64,000 nt of DNA from DATFVJ01 sp963727015 (GTDB lineage: Bacteria > Actinomycetota > Actinomycetes > Streptosporangiales > Streptosporangiaceae): the NCBI GenBank assembly GCA_963727015.1, contig CAVSEV010000005.1, positions 248,001-312,000 of the forward strand. Reading direction: 5' to 3'. The position numbers and the translations under genes are program-made. A model generated the notes under the pieces. It did no database searches. It saw nothing but the letters and a program-made list of their open reading frames with translations, and was not told the origin of the DNA. This document shows positions 56,101-64,000 of this stretch, in pieces; positions within the stretch are counted from its first letter, which is position 1; each line of letters opens with the position of its first letter.

Positions 56101-56215
56101 CCGGCCGGCCAGCTGCCGCACGCCGCAACGCGGCGTGCAGCCCTGACAGCTCCTCGTCCCGCCCGACGAACACCCGTGCGTGCGGCCGCTGCGCGGCCGC
56201 CTCCACGGCGCCCAT
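53148..56215 (-). pseudogene. LAL-type LuxR family regulator with AAA ATPase; frameshift before the HTH
   Basis: The start ATG 56215 (AAGGAGTGGCG leader) reads MGAVEAAAQRPHARVFVGRD. Walker A is AGEAGVGKSRLL (Lys51) and Walker B LLVVLEDLHWAD near residue 158. A long TPR-like helical region follows to about residue 900. Near 53560 the frame is lost, and the C-terminal LuxR DNA-binding domain lies one frame over: LTDREAAVLRLLAAGHTNRE, IGQRLFISPKTASVHVTSIL, ending at 53148. Intact LAL regulators (about 1,000 residues) activate nearby genes, often for antibiotics or transport. This one is divergent from the MFS-methyltransferase gene, 268 bp away, and is its obvious candidate regulator. A one-base correction would restore it. 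Confidence 0.88.
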
Positions 56216-56483
56216 CGCCACTCCTTCCAGCCGGCCACGCCAACGGCGTCGCTCACGGCCAGACCAGGCCCTGGTGCCCGGCACGCCGGCCGTCCTCCGC
56301 TAAGGAGGCTACCCGCCACAACTAAGGACCGTCGACCACCATTGCGGCCTGCTTATCCAATGCGCTCCCAGCGTGCTTAACCGCAGCCTGGAACTCGTCA
56401 GATCACGCCAACGGCGCCAAGAGCAGGAGCACCCCAAGCCCGGCGGACGTGGGACTCCTGAGTTCAGTAAGGAGCGGTAGACG
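56216..56483. promoter_or_regulatory. Divergent promoter region (LAL regulator / MFS-methyltransferase)
   Basis: These 268 bp between two divergent starts must contain both promoters. I could not identify clear -35/-10 boxes or a palindromic LuxR site by eye. AGTTCAGTAAGGAGCGG just before ATG 56484 supplies the ribosome binding site. Confidence 0.5.
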
Positions 56484-59012
56484 ATGCACGAGGTGTCCAC
56501 CAGTTCCGCCCCAGTGGCGCAGCCAGACCGGCCCGCGCCACCTCCGGCGGAACCAGCCGGCGTCCGGCGCAAGGGCCTGGCGCTCGCGCTGATCTTGCTG
56601 GCTCAGTTTCTTGTCGTGGTCGATGGGTCCATCGTGACACTGGCCCTGCCGGCCATCCAGCGGGCACTGCACTTTCCGGTGACCGGCCTGCAGTGGGTGA
56701 TCAGCGGCTATGCGCTGGCGTTCGGCGGCTTCCTGCTGCTCGGCGGGCGGTCGGCCGACCTGCTCGGCCGCCGCCGGATCCTGATCGCGGGGGTGAGCCT
56801 GTTCACCATCTCCTCGCTTGCCTGCGGGCTGGCGCGGTCCGCCGGGATGCTGGTCGCCGCCCGGGCCGCCGAAGGCCTGGGCGCGGCGATGATGGCGCCC
56901 GCCGCGCTCTCCCTGCTCCTGGCCATCTTCGCCGAGGGCGCTGAGCGCAACAAGGCGCTGGGGGCGTTCGGGGCGGCCACCGGCGCCGGCGGCGCGACCG
57001 GCGTGCTGGCTGGTGGGGCGCTGACCACCTGGCTCAGCTGGCAGTGGATCTTCTTCGTCAACCTGCCGGCCGGGGTCGCGATCCTGGCCTGTGCCCGGGC
57101 GCTGCTGCCGGAAAGCCGCGCGCGCCTGGGTCACCGGCGCTTCGACGTGGCCGGCGCGGTGACAGTCACCGCCGGGCTGACGGTACTGGTCTACGCAGTT
57201 GCGTCGGCAAGCACCCACCACTGGGCGTCGGCCACCACGATCGTGTTGCTTGCCGCAGCGGCCGCCCTGATCGGCGCATTCGGGTGGATCGAGGCACGCT
57301 CGCCAGCGCCACTGCTGCCGCTGTCGTTCTTCCGCAACCGCACCGCGGCGGCAGCGAACCTGGCCGGGCTGCTGATTGGCGGGCTGATGTTGCCGATGTT
57401 CTTCTTCCTATCCCTTTACATGCAGCAGGTGCTCGGCTACTCGGCCATCAAGACCGGTCTGGCATTCTTGGTCGTCGCCGCCGGAATGATCGCTTCCTCC
57501 GGGGCCGCCCAGGCCCTGGTGACCAGAGCCGGGGTGCGGGTCGTGCTGACGGCGGGGACGCTGGCTTTTGCCGCCGCCCAGGTACTGTTCAGCCGCCTGC
57601 CCGCCGCCGCGAGCTTCACCCGCGACTTGCTGCCCGGCTTCCTGCTCGTGGCCGCCGCGCTCGGGCTGGCCGTGGTCGGCGACTTCGTCGCCTCAGCCAT
57701 CGGCGTCAAGCCAGCCGACGCCGGCCTCGCGTCCGGGCTGATCAACACCACCCAGCAGATCGGCGGCGCGGCCGGCATCGCGGTGACCTCTGCCACCGCC
57801 GCTGCCCGCACCGCCAGCCTGCTGCATTCGGGCCACGCGCGCGCCGCGGCGCTCACCGCGGGATTTCACTCGGCATTCGCCGTCACTGCCGGGCTCGCCC
57901 TGGCCGCGGCCGTGGTCACGGTCGTATTCATCCCCGTGCCCGCCCGCGGCTTGCCCGCGGCGCCGCAGCCGCAGGCTGAGGCAGTTCCGCTGGCTCGCGA
58001 CGAAACGGAAGTGCGGACGCTGCTCGCGCAGCTTGATCGGGCGGCCTGGTCGCTGGCAATCGTCCTGAAGGCCCTGCGGAAGGGCTTGCTCCACCGGCCG
58101 AGGACAACTGGCCCGCCCTCGGCGGAGCTGGATGTGCTGGCGGCACTCGGATTGTGCGCCGCGCACGACGAGGGCTACCGGCCCGCGCCGGCGTGGGCCG
58201 CGTTCGGCACCGACCGCTGCGCGCTGCTGGCCGAGCAACTGGAAACCACCTTCCAGCAGACCGCCGCGTTCCTCGCTCAAGACGGCGGCAGCCGGTGGGC
58301 CGACCAGGACGACGCCGCGCTGCTGGCCCAAGGCCGGGCGTCTGCGCAAACCGTGGGGCTGCTTACCCGGAACGCATTCCCAGGTCTTGCCGGGCTCACC
58401 GAGCGGCTCGCCCGCCCTGGTACGGCGATCCTGGACGTCGGTACCGGTGTCGGCGCCATGGCCGCAGCGTATGCGCAGGCGTGGCCGGCCACCCGGGTCG
58501 TGGGCATCGACACTTTGCCGCGCGCGCTGGCCCTGGCCCGCCGCACGCTCGCAGACGCCCGGGTCGCCGGCCGGGTGGAGCTCAGGACACAGGACGTCCG
58601 CCGGCTGCGGGAGGAGGACACCTACGACCTCGCCTGGCTGCCGTTGCCGTTTATCGCACCCGACGCCGTCTGCGAAGCGCTTCCCTTGCTGCGGCGGGCG
58701 CTTCATCCCGGCGGCTGGTTGATCGTTGGTTACGGCAAGCTCGACGGGCCGCAGCTTGCGGCCGCGCAGTCCCGTGTACGGACAGAGCTGTACGGGGGGA
58801 CCACGATGAGAGCCGGCGAGCTCGCCCGCACCCTCACCACCGCCGGCTTCACAGACGTACGCGCCATTCCCACCCCGCCAGGCGCCCCGGGCTTCGCCGC
58901 CGGCCGCCGCCCATCGGGCCCCAGCCTGCCGATCGGTGCGCTGCGGGGCGCGTCCGGCAGCTTCCGCTCGCCGGCGGATGAAGCTGAGCGCGGGGACGTC
59001 GTCTCGGGGTAG
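56484..59012 (+). CDS. MFS drug exporter fused to a SAM-dependent methyltransferase
   Basis: The protein has 842 residues. Residues about 30-495 are a DHA2-type, 14-helix MFS exporter: FLVVVDGSIVTLALPAIQRA, motif A GGRSADLLGRRRILIAG, motif C-like GAATGAGGATGVLAGGALTT and FLSLYMQQVLGYSAIKTGLA. Residues about 500-600 are helical and wHTH-like (VRTLLAQLDRAAWSLAIVLK, SAELDVLAALGLCAAHDEGY). Residues about 630-820 are a class I methyltransferase: TAILDVGTGVGAMAAAYAQA, VVGIDTLPRALALARRTLAD, VELRTQDVRRLREEDTYDLA and LLRRALHPGGWLIVGYGKLD. The methyltransferase would face the cytoplasm after TM14. An internal GTG at 58008 could start a separate protein, but it lacks a clear Shine-Dalgarno. A methylate-and-export role is inferred. 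Confidence 0.88.
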   Translation: MHEVSTSSAPVAQPDRPAPPPAEPAGVRRKGLALALILLAQFLVVVDGSIVTLALPAIQRALHFPVTGLQWVISGYALAFGGFLLLGGRSADLLGRRRILIAGVSLFTISSLACGLARSAGMLVAARAAEGLGAAMMAPAALSLLLAIFAEGAERNKALGAFGAATGAGGATGVLAGGALTTWLSWQWIFFVNLPAGVAILACARALLPESRARLGHRRFDVAGAVTVTAGLTVLVYAVASASTHHWASATTIVLLAAAAALIGAFGWIEARSPAPLLPLSFFRNRTAAAANLAGLLIGGLMLPMFFFLSLYMQQVLGYSAIKTGLAFLVVAAGMIASSGAAQALVTRAGVRVVLTAGTLAFAAAQVLFSRLPAAASFTRDLLPGFLLVAAALGLAVVGDFVASAIGVKPADAGLASGLINTTQQIGGAAGIAVTSATAAARTASLLHSGHARAAALTAGFHSAFAVTAGLALAAAVVTVVFIPVPARGLPAAPQPQAEAVPLARDETEVRTLLAQLDRAAWSLAIVLKALRKGLLHRPRTTGPPSAELDVLAALGLCAAHDEGYRPAPAWAAFGTDRCALLAEQLETTFQQTAAFLAQDGGSRWADQDDAALLAQGRASAQTVGLLTRNAFPGLAGLTERLARPGTAILDVGTGVGAMAAAYAQAWPATRVVGIDTLPRALALARRTLADARVAGRVELRTQDVRRLREEDTYDLAWLPLPFIAPDAVCEALPLLRRALHPGGWLIVGYGKLDGPQLAAAQSRVRTELYGGTTMRAGELARTLTTAGFTDVRAIPTPPGAPGFAAGRRPSGPSLPIGALRGASGSFRSPADEAERGDVVSG

Positions 59013-59138
59013 CTGGCCCGGGCGCAGCCGCGGGACCAGACGCTCCCGGTCGAACTGCTCCGACACGACTTGCTGGAGAAAATAGATATCAGTATGCTAA
59101 ATAAGTGCTATCAGGTCCGTCAACTGGAGGAGGAGCGG

Positions 59139-60068
59139 ATGGTTGCCCAGAATGCGGCCGCCGCAGACCCGCGACTGCCTGACCGGCGGGTGACCGAGCG
59201 CGAGGCATGGTCGGCGTCCGGCGTGCCGGTCCTGGTGCTCGGCATCGGGATGCTGCTCGCTGGGGCTGCGCTGCTTGTACTTGGCATCGTCGAGGGCCGC
59301 GGTGCAGGCCCGACGGCACTGATCGTGGCCGGTGTCCTTCTCATTCTGGCCGGTGAGCTAGCAGTGCACGGCCTGACGTCCGTCGTCGCCGGGGAGGCAC
59401 GCGCGGTACAGCTGTTCGGCCGGTACCGCGGCACCATCCGCGCCCCCGGTTTGCACTGGGTGAACCCGTTCGCCCGCAGGCGGAAGGTGTCCACCCGGAT
59501 CCGTAACCAGGAGTCGGCTCAGGCCAAGGTCAACGACGCCGACGGCAACCCGATCGAGATCGCCGCCGTGGTCGTCTGGCAGGTCCAGGACACCGCAAGC
59601 GCCTTGTACTCCGTCGATGACTTCACCCAGTTCGTCACCATCCAGACCGAGACCGCCGTCCGGCACATCGCCTCCAGCTACCCATACGACAACCGGGGCA
59701 GCGGCGCGCTGTCGCTGCGCGACAACGCCGAAGAGATCACCCGGCGGCTCTCCGCTGAGATCACCGAACGAGTCGCGCCGGCCGGCGTGCATGTCATCGA
59801 GTCCCGCCTCACCCGGCTGTCGTATGCCGCCGAGATCGCCCAGGCCATGCTGCGGCAGCAGCAGGCGAACGCCGTGGTGGGCGCGCGGCAGCGGATCGTG
59901 GAGGGCGCGGTCGGCATGGTCCAGCTGGCCCTGCAGCGGCTCGAGGAAGAGGGCGTCGTCGAACTGGACGAGGAGCGCAGGGCCACGATGGTGTCTAACC
60001 TGCTCGTTGTCCTGTGCAGCGAGCAGGCTACCCAGCCCGTCGTCAACACCGGCTCCCTCTACCAGTAA
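59139..60068 (+). CDS. SPFH (Band 7/stomatin-like) membrane protein
   Basis: The protein has 309 residues from ATG 59139 (GGAGGAGCGG leader; the frame opens earlier at 59070). Two N-terminal helices, SGVPVLVLGIGMLLAGAALL and TALIVAGVLLILAGELAVHG, anchor it. The SPFH domain follows: GEARAVQLFGRYRGTIRAPG, LHWVNPFARRRKVSTRIRNQ, GNPIEIAAVVVWQVQDTASA and LRDNAEEITRRLSAEITERV. The helical C-terminus (QQQANAVVGARQRIVEGAVG) should drive oligomerisation. SPFH proteins form membrane rings or microdomains. It is followed 19 bp later by a ribbon-helix-helix gene. Intact. Confidence 0.92.
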   Translation: MVAQNAAAADPRLPDRRVTEREAWSASGVPVLVLGIGMLLAGAALLVLGIVEGRGAGPTALIVAGVLLILAGELAVHGLTSVVAGEARAVQLFGRYRGTIRAPGLHWVNPFARRRKVSTRIRNQESAQAKVNDADGNPIEIAAVVVWQVQDTASALYSVDDFTQFVTIQTETAVRHIASSYPYDNRGSGALSLRDNAEEITRRLSAEITERVAPAGVHVIESRLTRLSYAAEIAQAMLRQQQANAVVGARQRIVEGAVGMVQLALQRLEEEGVVELDEERRATMVSNLLVVLCSEQATQPVVNTGSLYQ

Positions 60069-60087
60069 CGGCAGGCACGGAACCACG

Positions 60088-60429
60088 GTGACCGAGCGCA
60101 AAAGCGTACTGCTGCGGCTGGACCCCGCCGTTCACGACGCCCTGGCCCGGTGGGCCGCAGACGAACTGCGCAGCACCAACGCCCAGATCGAATTCCTGCT
60201 GCGCCGGGCCCTTGCCGACGCGGGGCGGCTGCCCGGTCATGCCGGGCGGATGCGGCCCCGCGGCCGCCCGCCCGCCCGCAGGCCGGCCGGGGCCGGCCGG
60301 CGCAGGTCGATGACCCTTCCGGCTAGTCCGACGCCTCGCCGTCGCTCAGGCTTGGTACCGCGGGTCCCTGTTCGTCGACCTGGAGTTCGTGCACGCGCAG
60401 CCGCTGCACTTCAAGCTCCTCGATCTTGA
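60088..60429 (+). CDS. Ribbon-helix-helix (Arc-like) protein, possible 3' overrun
   Basis: The frame starts at GTG 60088: VTERKSVLLRLDPAVHDALA, RWAADELRSTNAQIEFLLRR, ALADAGRLPGHAGRM. This is an Arc/MetJ-like strand-helix-helix unit of about 60 residues, then a long Arg/Pro-rich tail. It is the downstream partner of the SPFH gene (19-bp gap), a pairing I recognise from other actinomycetes. The tail overlaps the convergent repeat-protein gene by about 107 bp, which is unusual. The natural stop may have been lost to an indel near 60280-60320. Confidence 0.65.
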   Translation: MTERKSVLLRLDPAVHDALARWAADELRSTNAQIEFLLRRALADAGRLPGHAGRMRPRGRPPARRPAGAGRRRSMTLPASPTPRRRSGLVPRVPVRRPGVRARAAAALQAPRS

Positions 60430-60604
60430 GTCGCCGGACTACCGCGCGCCCGACCGCAAGACGCCCGATCGCGAGGGAACCGACCGCCATAGCCCCGACC
60501 GCCATAGCCCCAATCGCGAGCGCGCCAATGGGAACCGCCCCGCGCCGTCGCGGGCCGCGGCGCAGCCCGGGGGTGCTGCGGGATGACTGGCCGAGCTTGT
60601 TCAT
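60323..60604 (-). CDS. Short-repeat (GxLAxG) protein of unknown function
   Basis: The 93 residues start at ATG 60604 behind a strong AAGGAGG. After a basic N-terminus (RSTPGLRRGPRRRG) comes a run of near-identical five- to six-residue units, GALAIG, AMAVG, AMAVG, SLAIG, RLAVG. Then a strand-like, alternating charged tail follows: RAVVRRLKIEELEVQRLRVH. The pattern is that of a small beta-helix or coil with one turn per repeat, or a hydrophobic membrane-lying segment. No biochemical role known. It is convergent with and overlaps the RHH gene end. Confidence 0.65.
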   Translation of the reverse strand: MNKLGQSSRSTPGLRRGPRRRGAVPIGALAIGAMAVGAMAVGSLAIGRLAVGRAVVRRLKIEELEVQRLRVHELQVDEQGPAVPSLSDGEASD

Positions 60605-60639
60605 GACTGATCCTCCTTACCTGATGACCGGTGACGCCA

Positions 60640-60840
60640 TTACGGCGTAACAGCGTACCCACTCGGCGGCCCGGCAGAATCTCCAGATATGCGTGGCCAC
60701 GGCACCACAGTCCGCGCTTGAGACTCGCGCAGGCGGATGAGGGACCCAGCCCGCGGTGTAGTTGAGTTCCCGCTGTTCCCGATCTGGCCAAGGACCTGGC
60801 CGCGACGCACTGCCTGACCGATCGTCGAGGTGATCACAAA
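60640..60840 (-). pseudogene. M23 peptidase C-terminal scrap
   Basis: One frame reads IGQAVRRGQVLGQIGNSGNS, TTPRAGSLIRLRESQA and then loses similarity. This is the VxxGQxVRRGQVLGxxGNSGNSTxPHLHF region of M23/LysM-type peptidases, but the HLH zinc motif is destroyed. It directly follows the MBL hydrolase gene. Confidence 0.5.
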
Positions 60841-61821
60841 GTAACGCGGGGGAGCGGTCGCCGCAGGCCGTCGCTGCCTGCGGTGGTTCTCCCGCTGAAG
60901 CCCTGCCCGGCGCGTTCTGCCCATTCCGCATCCGTGATCGTTTCCGGTTCGGCGGGAAGGTAATGGCTGAGGATGAGTTCGTGGACTCGTGCGCGTTCCG
61001 CGACGGCCCCGACCTCGGTGACATCGGTGTGCAGCGCAGCCATCCGTTCGAGGGCGGCGCCGGTGGTGCCGTGCCGCTCGAGGTAGCCGAGGTCGGCAAC
61101 CTGGTGGACGAGGATGTCGGCGCCCTGCGCGAGGGCGATCAGATCGTCGTTCACGGTGGTGTCGCCTGAGAACACGACTGAGCCGTCCGCGGTGTCGAAA
61201 CGGTATGCGAGCGCCGGCACCGCCCGGCCGTGCGTCACCGCGACGGCGCTGACCTGAACAACTCCATCTTCGAAGACAACACGCCAACGACCGGAACCTG
61301 GGTGATGCCCTCAGTGCTGGCCGGGACCGGGATGTCGGCTGCACGGACCAGCGCGCCCGCGTCCGGCATGTGGCTGTCGAGCGGCATGACGTTCAGATGG
61401 TAGGCGTAGCCGGCCAGGATGTTCTCGACCAGGTCTGTCGTGCCGGGGGCCGGTAGCTCCGGGCAGATCGTCGTCTCACGATGGAAGATGGCATCACCTG
61501 TTGGCACCACTTCGGGTCGCGACGGCCCGTAGACGCGGATCGGTGCGAGTGGGCCGTTATCGCCCACGCGGATGCCCCATGGGTAAAGGAGCATGCCGGG
61601 TAGGTCGCCGGTGGGTCGGCATGAAGGTGGGTGAGGAACACGGCTTCCAGACGGGAGAAGTCGAGTCCGGCGCCGGCGAAGGCGGACGGCGACCCGCGGC
61701 CGCAGTCGATGACGAAGACTCGTTCGCCGACGATGAGCGCTGATGAGATCCCCGCTCGGCCGGCCACGGGCATGGGTGCGCCGGCCGTTCCGAGCAGTAC
61801 CAATTCGGTTGCCACGCTCAC
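60834..61821 (-). pseudogene. MBL-fold hydrolase (RNase Z/arylsulfatase-like), two frameshifts
   Basis: The start reads MSVATELVLLGTAGAPMPVA, VFVIDCGRGSPSAFAGAGLD and LEAVFLTHLHAD. Here, at about 61620, one base is missing inside the metal-binding HxHxDH motif, so the second His is lost and the frame shifts. One frame over it continues LPGMLLYPWGIRVGDNGPLA, PIRVYGPSR and a further domain. A second indel near 61245 leads to VTHGRAVPALAYRFDTADGS, VVFSGDTTVNDDLIALAQGA, DILVHQV and LILSHYLPAEPETITDAEWA (later metal ligands). All parts of a protein of about 325 residues are present. Confidence 0.82.
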
Positions 61822-61948
61822 CTCTCCAGCGCTGCTATCGCGGTTGTGATGCTGTTGCGCCGTGGCTGCGGGCGGTTAATCTTGCGGCCTCCAGAGGGCC
61901 GGGGTCCGTCAGGACCTCGTATTACAGCCGTACACATCACGCGCCGGG

Positions 61949-61987
61949 GCTGTAGCAAGCGGCTGTAGCAAGCGGTCGTGGTAAGCG
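61949..61987. repeat. 13-bp tandem repeat
   Basis: GCTGTAGCAAGCG occurs twice in tandem, followed by the degenerate GTCGTGGTAAGCG. It lies about 140 bp upstream of the likely acyl-CoA dehydrogenase start, so it might be part of the regulatory region. Confidence 0.75.
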
Positions 61988-62130
61988 GCGGTAATAATGA
62001 AGGTCCTGGCGGCAGGCAACCTAACGGAACAGGAAGGCAGGCCCTTAAGTCCAGTGTGCCAACACAGTCTCTTTCACACCCGCTTGCCCTTGCTCGTCGC
62101 CGCTGGCCTCCGGCCAGCGCACCCCGCCCG

Positions 62131-63762
62131 GTGAGCGGCGTGGATTCGGCGGTGCTGGCGTCCGCTGAAAAGGTGGTCGCGCTCGCCGAACATGTCGTGA
62201 GCGAGGGAACCCGCGCGCTTGCTGCCGCCGGTGGCCCCGGGCTACGCCAGGTGCTCGCCTACGACCTCGCCCACACAGCGGCGGCCACCGTGGCTGCGCG
62301 CTCGATGCTCGGCTACGGCGCGAAGGGCGACGCCGAGCTCCGGCTCACGTGCTTGTTCGTCGCCGACGTCCTCAGTGACCTGGCCGCTCGGATCGCGGGA
62401 CGAGAAGCCGATTGGGGGGTCACTCCCGGCTGGATGACACCGGCGGTGAGCTTCCTGCAGAGGAACCGCCAGCCCGGGCACCTGTCCGCGATGTGCGGCG
62501 AGGCCGGGCCGCGGCACCTCGACGAGGATTTCCAGCTGGTTCGCGAAACCTTCCACCGATTCGCGCAGGACTGTGTCCGCCCGCACGCCGAGCGAGTGCA
62601 CCGGCATAATGCCGACATCCCCGAGGAGATCATTGAGGGCCTCGCGGAGATCGGTGGATTCGGTATGTCGGTCCCGGAAGAGTACGGCGGCTACGCGTCG
62701 GGCAGCGAGAGCGACTACCTCGGGATGGTCGTCGCCACCGAAGAGCTCAGCTGGGGTTCGCTTGGCATCGGCGGGTCCCTCATCACGCGTCCTGAGATCC
62801 TCACCCGGGCCCTCGTCCGCGGCGGGACCGAAGCCCAGAAGCGCGGATGGCTCCGTCGGGTCGCCACTGGCGAGGTCATGGTGGCTGTCGCGGTGACCGA
62901 GCCAGGCCATGGTTCCGACGTTGCCGCACTCACGACCTCGGCCTCGCGAACGGACGGCGGGTGGCTCGTGCGTGGCGTGAAGACGTGGTGCACGTTCGCT
63001 GCGCGCGCGGAAGCGCTCATGCTGCTCGCCCGGACCGATCCCGACGTCTCCAAGGGGTATCGGGGGCTCTCCGTGTTCATCGTCGAGAAGCCGCGGTGTG
63101 CGGGCACTGGCTTTGTCTTGACCCAGGACGGCGGTGCCGGCGCCCGGGGGGGAGCAGCGGGAAGGCTCGAAGGACGGCCGATCGACACCATCGGCTATCG
63201 GGGCATGCACTCCTATGAGCTCGCGTTCGAGAACTGGTTCGTGCCGGAGGACAACCTCATTGGCGAAGCGAACGGCGAGGGCCGTGGCTTCTATCTGCAG
63301 ATGCAGGGATTCGAGAACGGAAGGCTCCAGACTGCGGCGCGTGCCCTCGGGGTGATCCAGGCCGCCTACGAGGCCGCCTTAGAGTACGCGGCCAACCGGG
63401 TCGCATTTGGCTCACCTATCCTCGGCTTCGAGCTCACCCGGGCGAAGCTCACCAGGATGGCGGTGATCATTCAGGCGACACGGCAATTCGCGTATCGCGT
63501 CGCGCGACTGATGGCACGGGGCGAAGGATCGCTCGAGGCTTCCATGGTGAAGGCTTACGCCTGCCGCGGCGCGGAGTGGGTCACCCGCGAGGCAATGCAG
63601 ATCCACGGGGGGATGGGCTACGCCGAGGAATACCCGGTCAGCCGCTTCTTTGTCGACGCACGGGTACTGTCGATCTTCGAAGGCGCGGACGAGACGCTGG
63701 CGTTGAAGCTGATCGCCCGGCGCCTGGTCGAAGGCCTCGGTGGAAGCAAAGCAGAAGGATGA
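62131..63762 (+). CDS. Acyl-CoA dehydrogenase family protein
   Basis: The protein has about 543 residues from GTG 62131; the frame is open to 61978, and no start has a good Shine-Dalgarno. An N-terminal helical extension of about 150 residues (LRQVLAYDLAHTAAATVAAR, LFVADVLSDLAARIAGREAD) precedes the standard acyl-CoA dehydrogenase domains. These include GFGMSVPEEYGGYASGSESD, YLGMVVATEELSWGSLGIGG, AVAVTEPGHGSDVAALTTSA (FAD signature), GWLVRGVKTWCTFAARAEAL, FENGRLQTAARALGVIQAAY and IHGGMGYAEEYPVSRFFVDA. It oxidises an acyl-CoA to the enoyl-CoA with FAD. The exact substrate is unknown; this extended form is typical of actinobacteria. Intact. Confidence 0.92.
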   Translation: MSGVDSAVLASAEKVVALAEHVVSEGTRALAAAGGPGLRQVLAYDLAHTAAATVAARSMLGYGAKGDAELRLTCLFVADVLSDLAARIAGREADWGVTPGWMTPAVSFLQRNRQPGHLSAMCGEAGPRHLDEDFQLVRETFHRFAQDCVRPHAERVHRHNADIPEEIIEGLAEIGGFGMSVPEEYGGYASGSESDYLGMVVATEELSWGSLGIGGSLITRPEILTRALVRGGTEAQKRGWLRRVATGEVMVAVAVTEPGHGSDVAALTTSASRTDGGWLVRGVKTWCTFAARAEALMLLARTDPDVSKGYRGLSVFIVEKPRCAGTGFVLTQDGGAGARGGAAGRLEGRPIDTIGYRGMHSYELAFENWFVPEDNLIGEANGEGRGFYLQMQGFENGRLQTAARALGVIQAAYEAALEYAANRVAFGSPILGFELTRAKLTRMAVIIQATRQFAYRVARLMARGEGSLEASMVKAYACRGAEWVTREAMQIHGGMGYAEEYPVSRFFVDARVLSIFEGADETLALKLIARRLVEGLGGSKAEG

Positions 63763-64000
63763 CCTTTGATTTTGCAAATCAAGCGGTGGCGCGCTCGCGC
63801 GCTCGCTCATCCTTGCAACGATGATTGATCCGGAACTGCTGCCAGCGGCATCGCAACCTGCCCAGCGCCAGCGCTCGGAGCACAATGGGACCTTGTTGGT
63901 AAGCAGGACATCTCCGCAGAAGGCGGGCGGCCTCCGGCGTGCTCCCAGCGCCGGAGCGCCGAATTGCCAGGACTGGAATTCGTTCTGCGAGTGAGATCCA
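63763..64000. other. Window end, no gene recognised
   Basis: No supported feature after the acyl-CoA dehydrogenase stop. Confidence 0.5.

Noticed and set aside
57693..59066. 457-codon minus-strand frame under the MFS-methyltransferase gene
   Set aside because: Shadow frame; the plus strand carries the MFS and SAM-binding motifs.

Overview
The window is high-GC DNA from an actinomycete (Actinomycetota). The evidence is frequent GTG starts, actinobacterial families (mycothiol-dependent isomerase-like proteins, a LAL-type LuxR regulator, SWIM, questin-oxidase and Eis-type genes) and VapBC45-like, Phd/RelE and MntA/HepT toxin-antitoxin pairs. The species cannot be told from the sequence. Gene order looks like an accessory or decaying stretch of chromosome: intact genes alternate with frameshifted genes and one-ended gene fragments.

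Layout. 1-5582 is the right end of an integrated element. It holds a decayed Mrr-like nuclease gene, a frameshifted DUF499 ATPase gene, a broken XRE regulator and an intact tyrosine integrase, and it ends exactly at a 3' fragment of tRNA-Thr(GGT) (the attachment site). 5583-8500 holds an ABC-2 drug-export-type pair. 8.3-31.3 kb is a gene graveyard: SDR, questin oxidase, IS110, IS1380, acyltransferase, ABC, GntR, SWIM, trpS and methyltransferase remnants. Between them lie apparently intact toxin-antitoxin modules (RHH/PIN, HicBA, VapBC45-like, Phd/RelE), two DinB-type proteins, an AIM24 protein and a secreted propeller protein.

31.6-43.6 kb carries an intact GHKL ATPase with a C-terminal HELGH zincin motif, an MFS exporter, a frameshifted Eis acetyltransferase, a methyltransferase, MsrA, a secreted putative-Ig protein paralogous to one at 13.5 kb, a LOG-like protein and an XRE-MntA/HepT pair. 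43.7-46.7 kb contains a decayed IS4-type transposase abutting an MFS gene that has lost its 5' end. 46.8-52.3 kb is a complete branched-chain amino acid type ABC operon (livJ-H-M-G-F plus a small membrane gene), with frameshifts in J, M and F.

53.1-59.0 kb has a divergent pair: a LAL-type LuxR regulator (its HTH is one frameshift away from its ATPase part) and an 842-residue protein that fuses a 14-TM-type MFS exporter to a SAM methyltransferase. 59.1-61.8 kb has an SPFH protein, a ribbon-helix-helix protein, a GxLAxG-repeat protein, an M23 peptidase scrap and a frameshifted MBL hydrolase. 62.1-63.8 kb is an acyl-CoA dehydrogenase.

A roughly 200-bp dispersed repeat occurs five times (37, 15970, 18456, 27248 reversed, 34739) and matches no coding family I recognise. 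The most interesting signals are the MFS-methyltransferase fusion with its divergent regulator, the GHKL-HExxH protein, the dispersed repeat family and the tRNA-Thr-bounded element. The many single-base frameshifts could be real decay or uncorrected sequencing indels; raw reads would decide.
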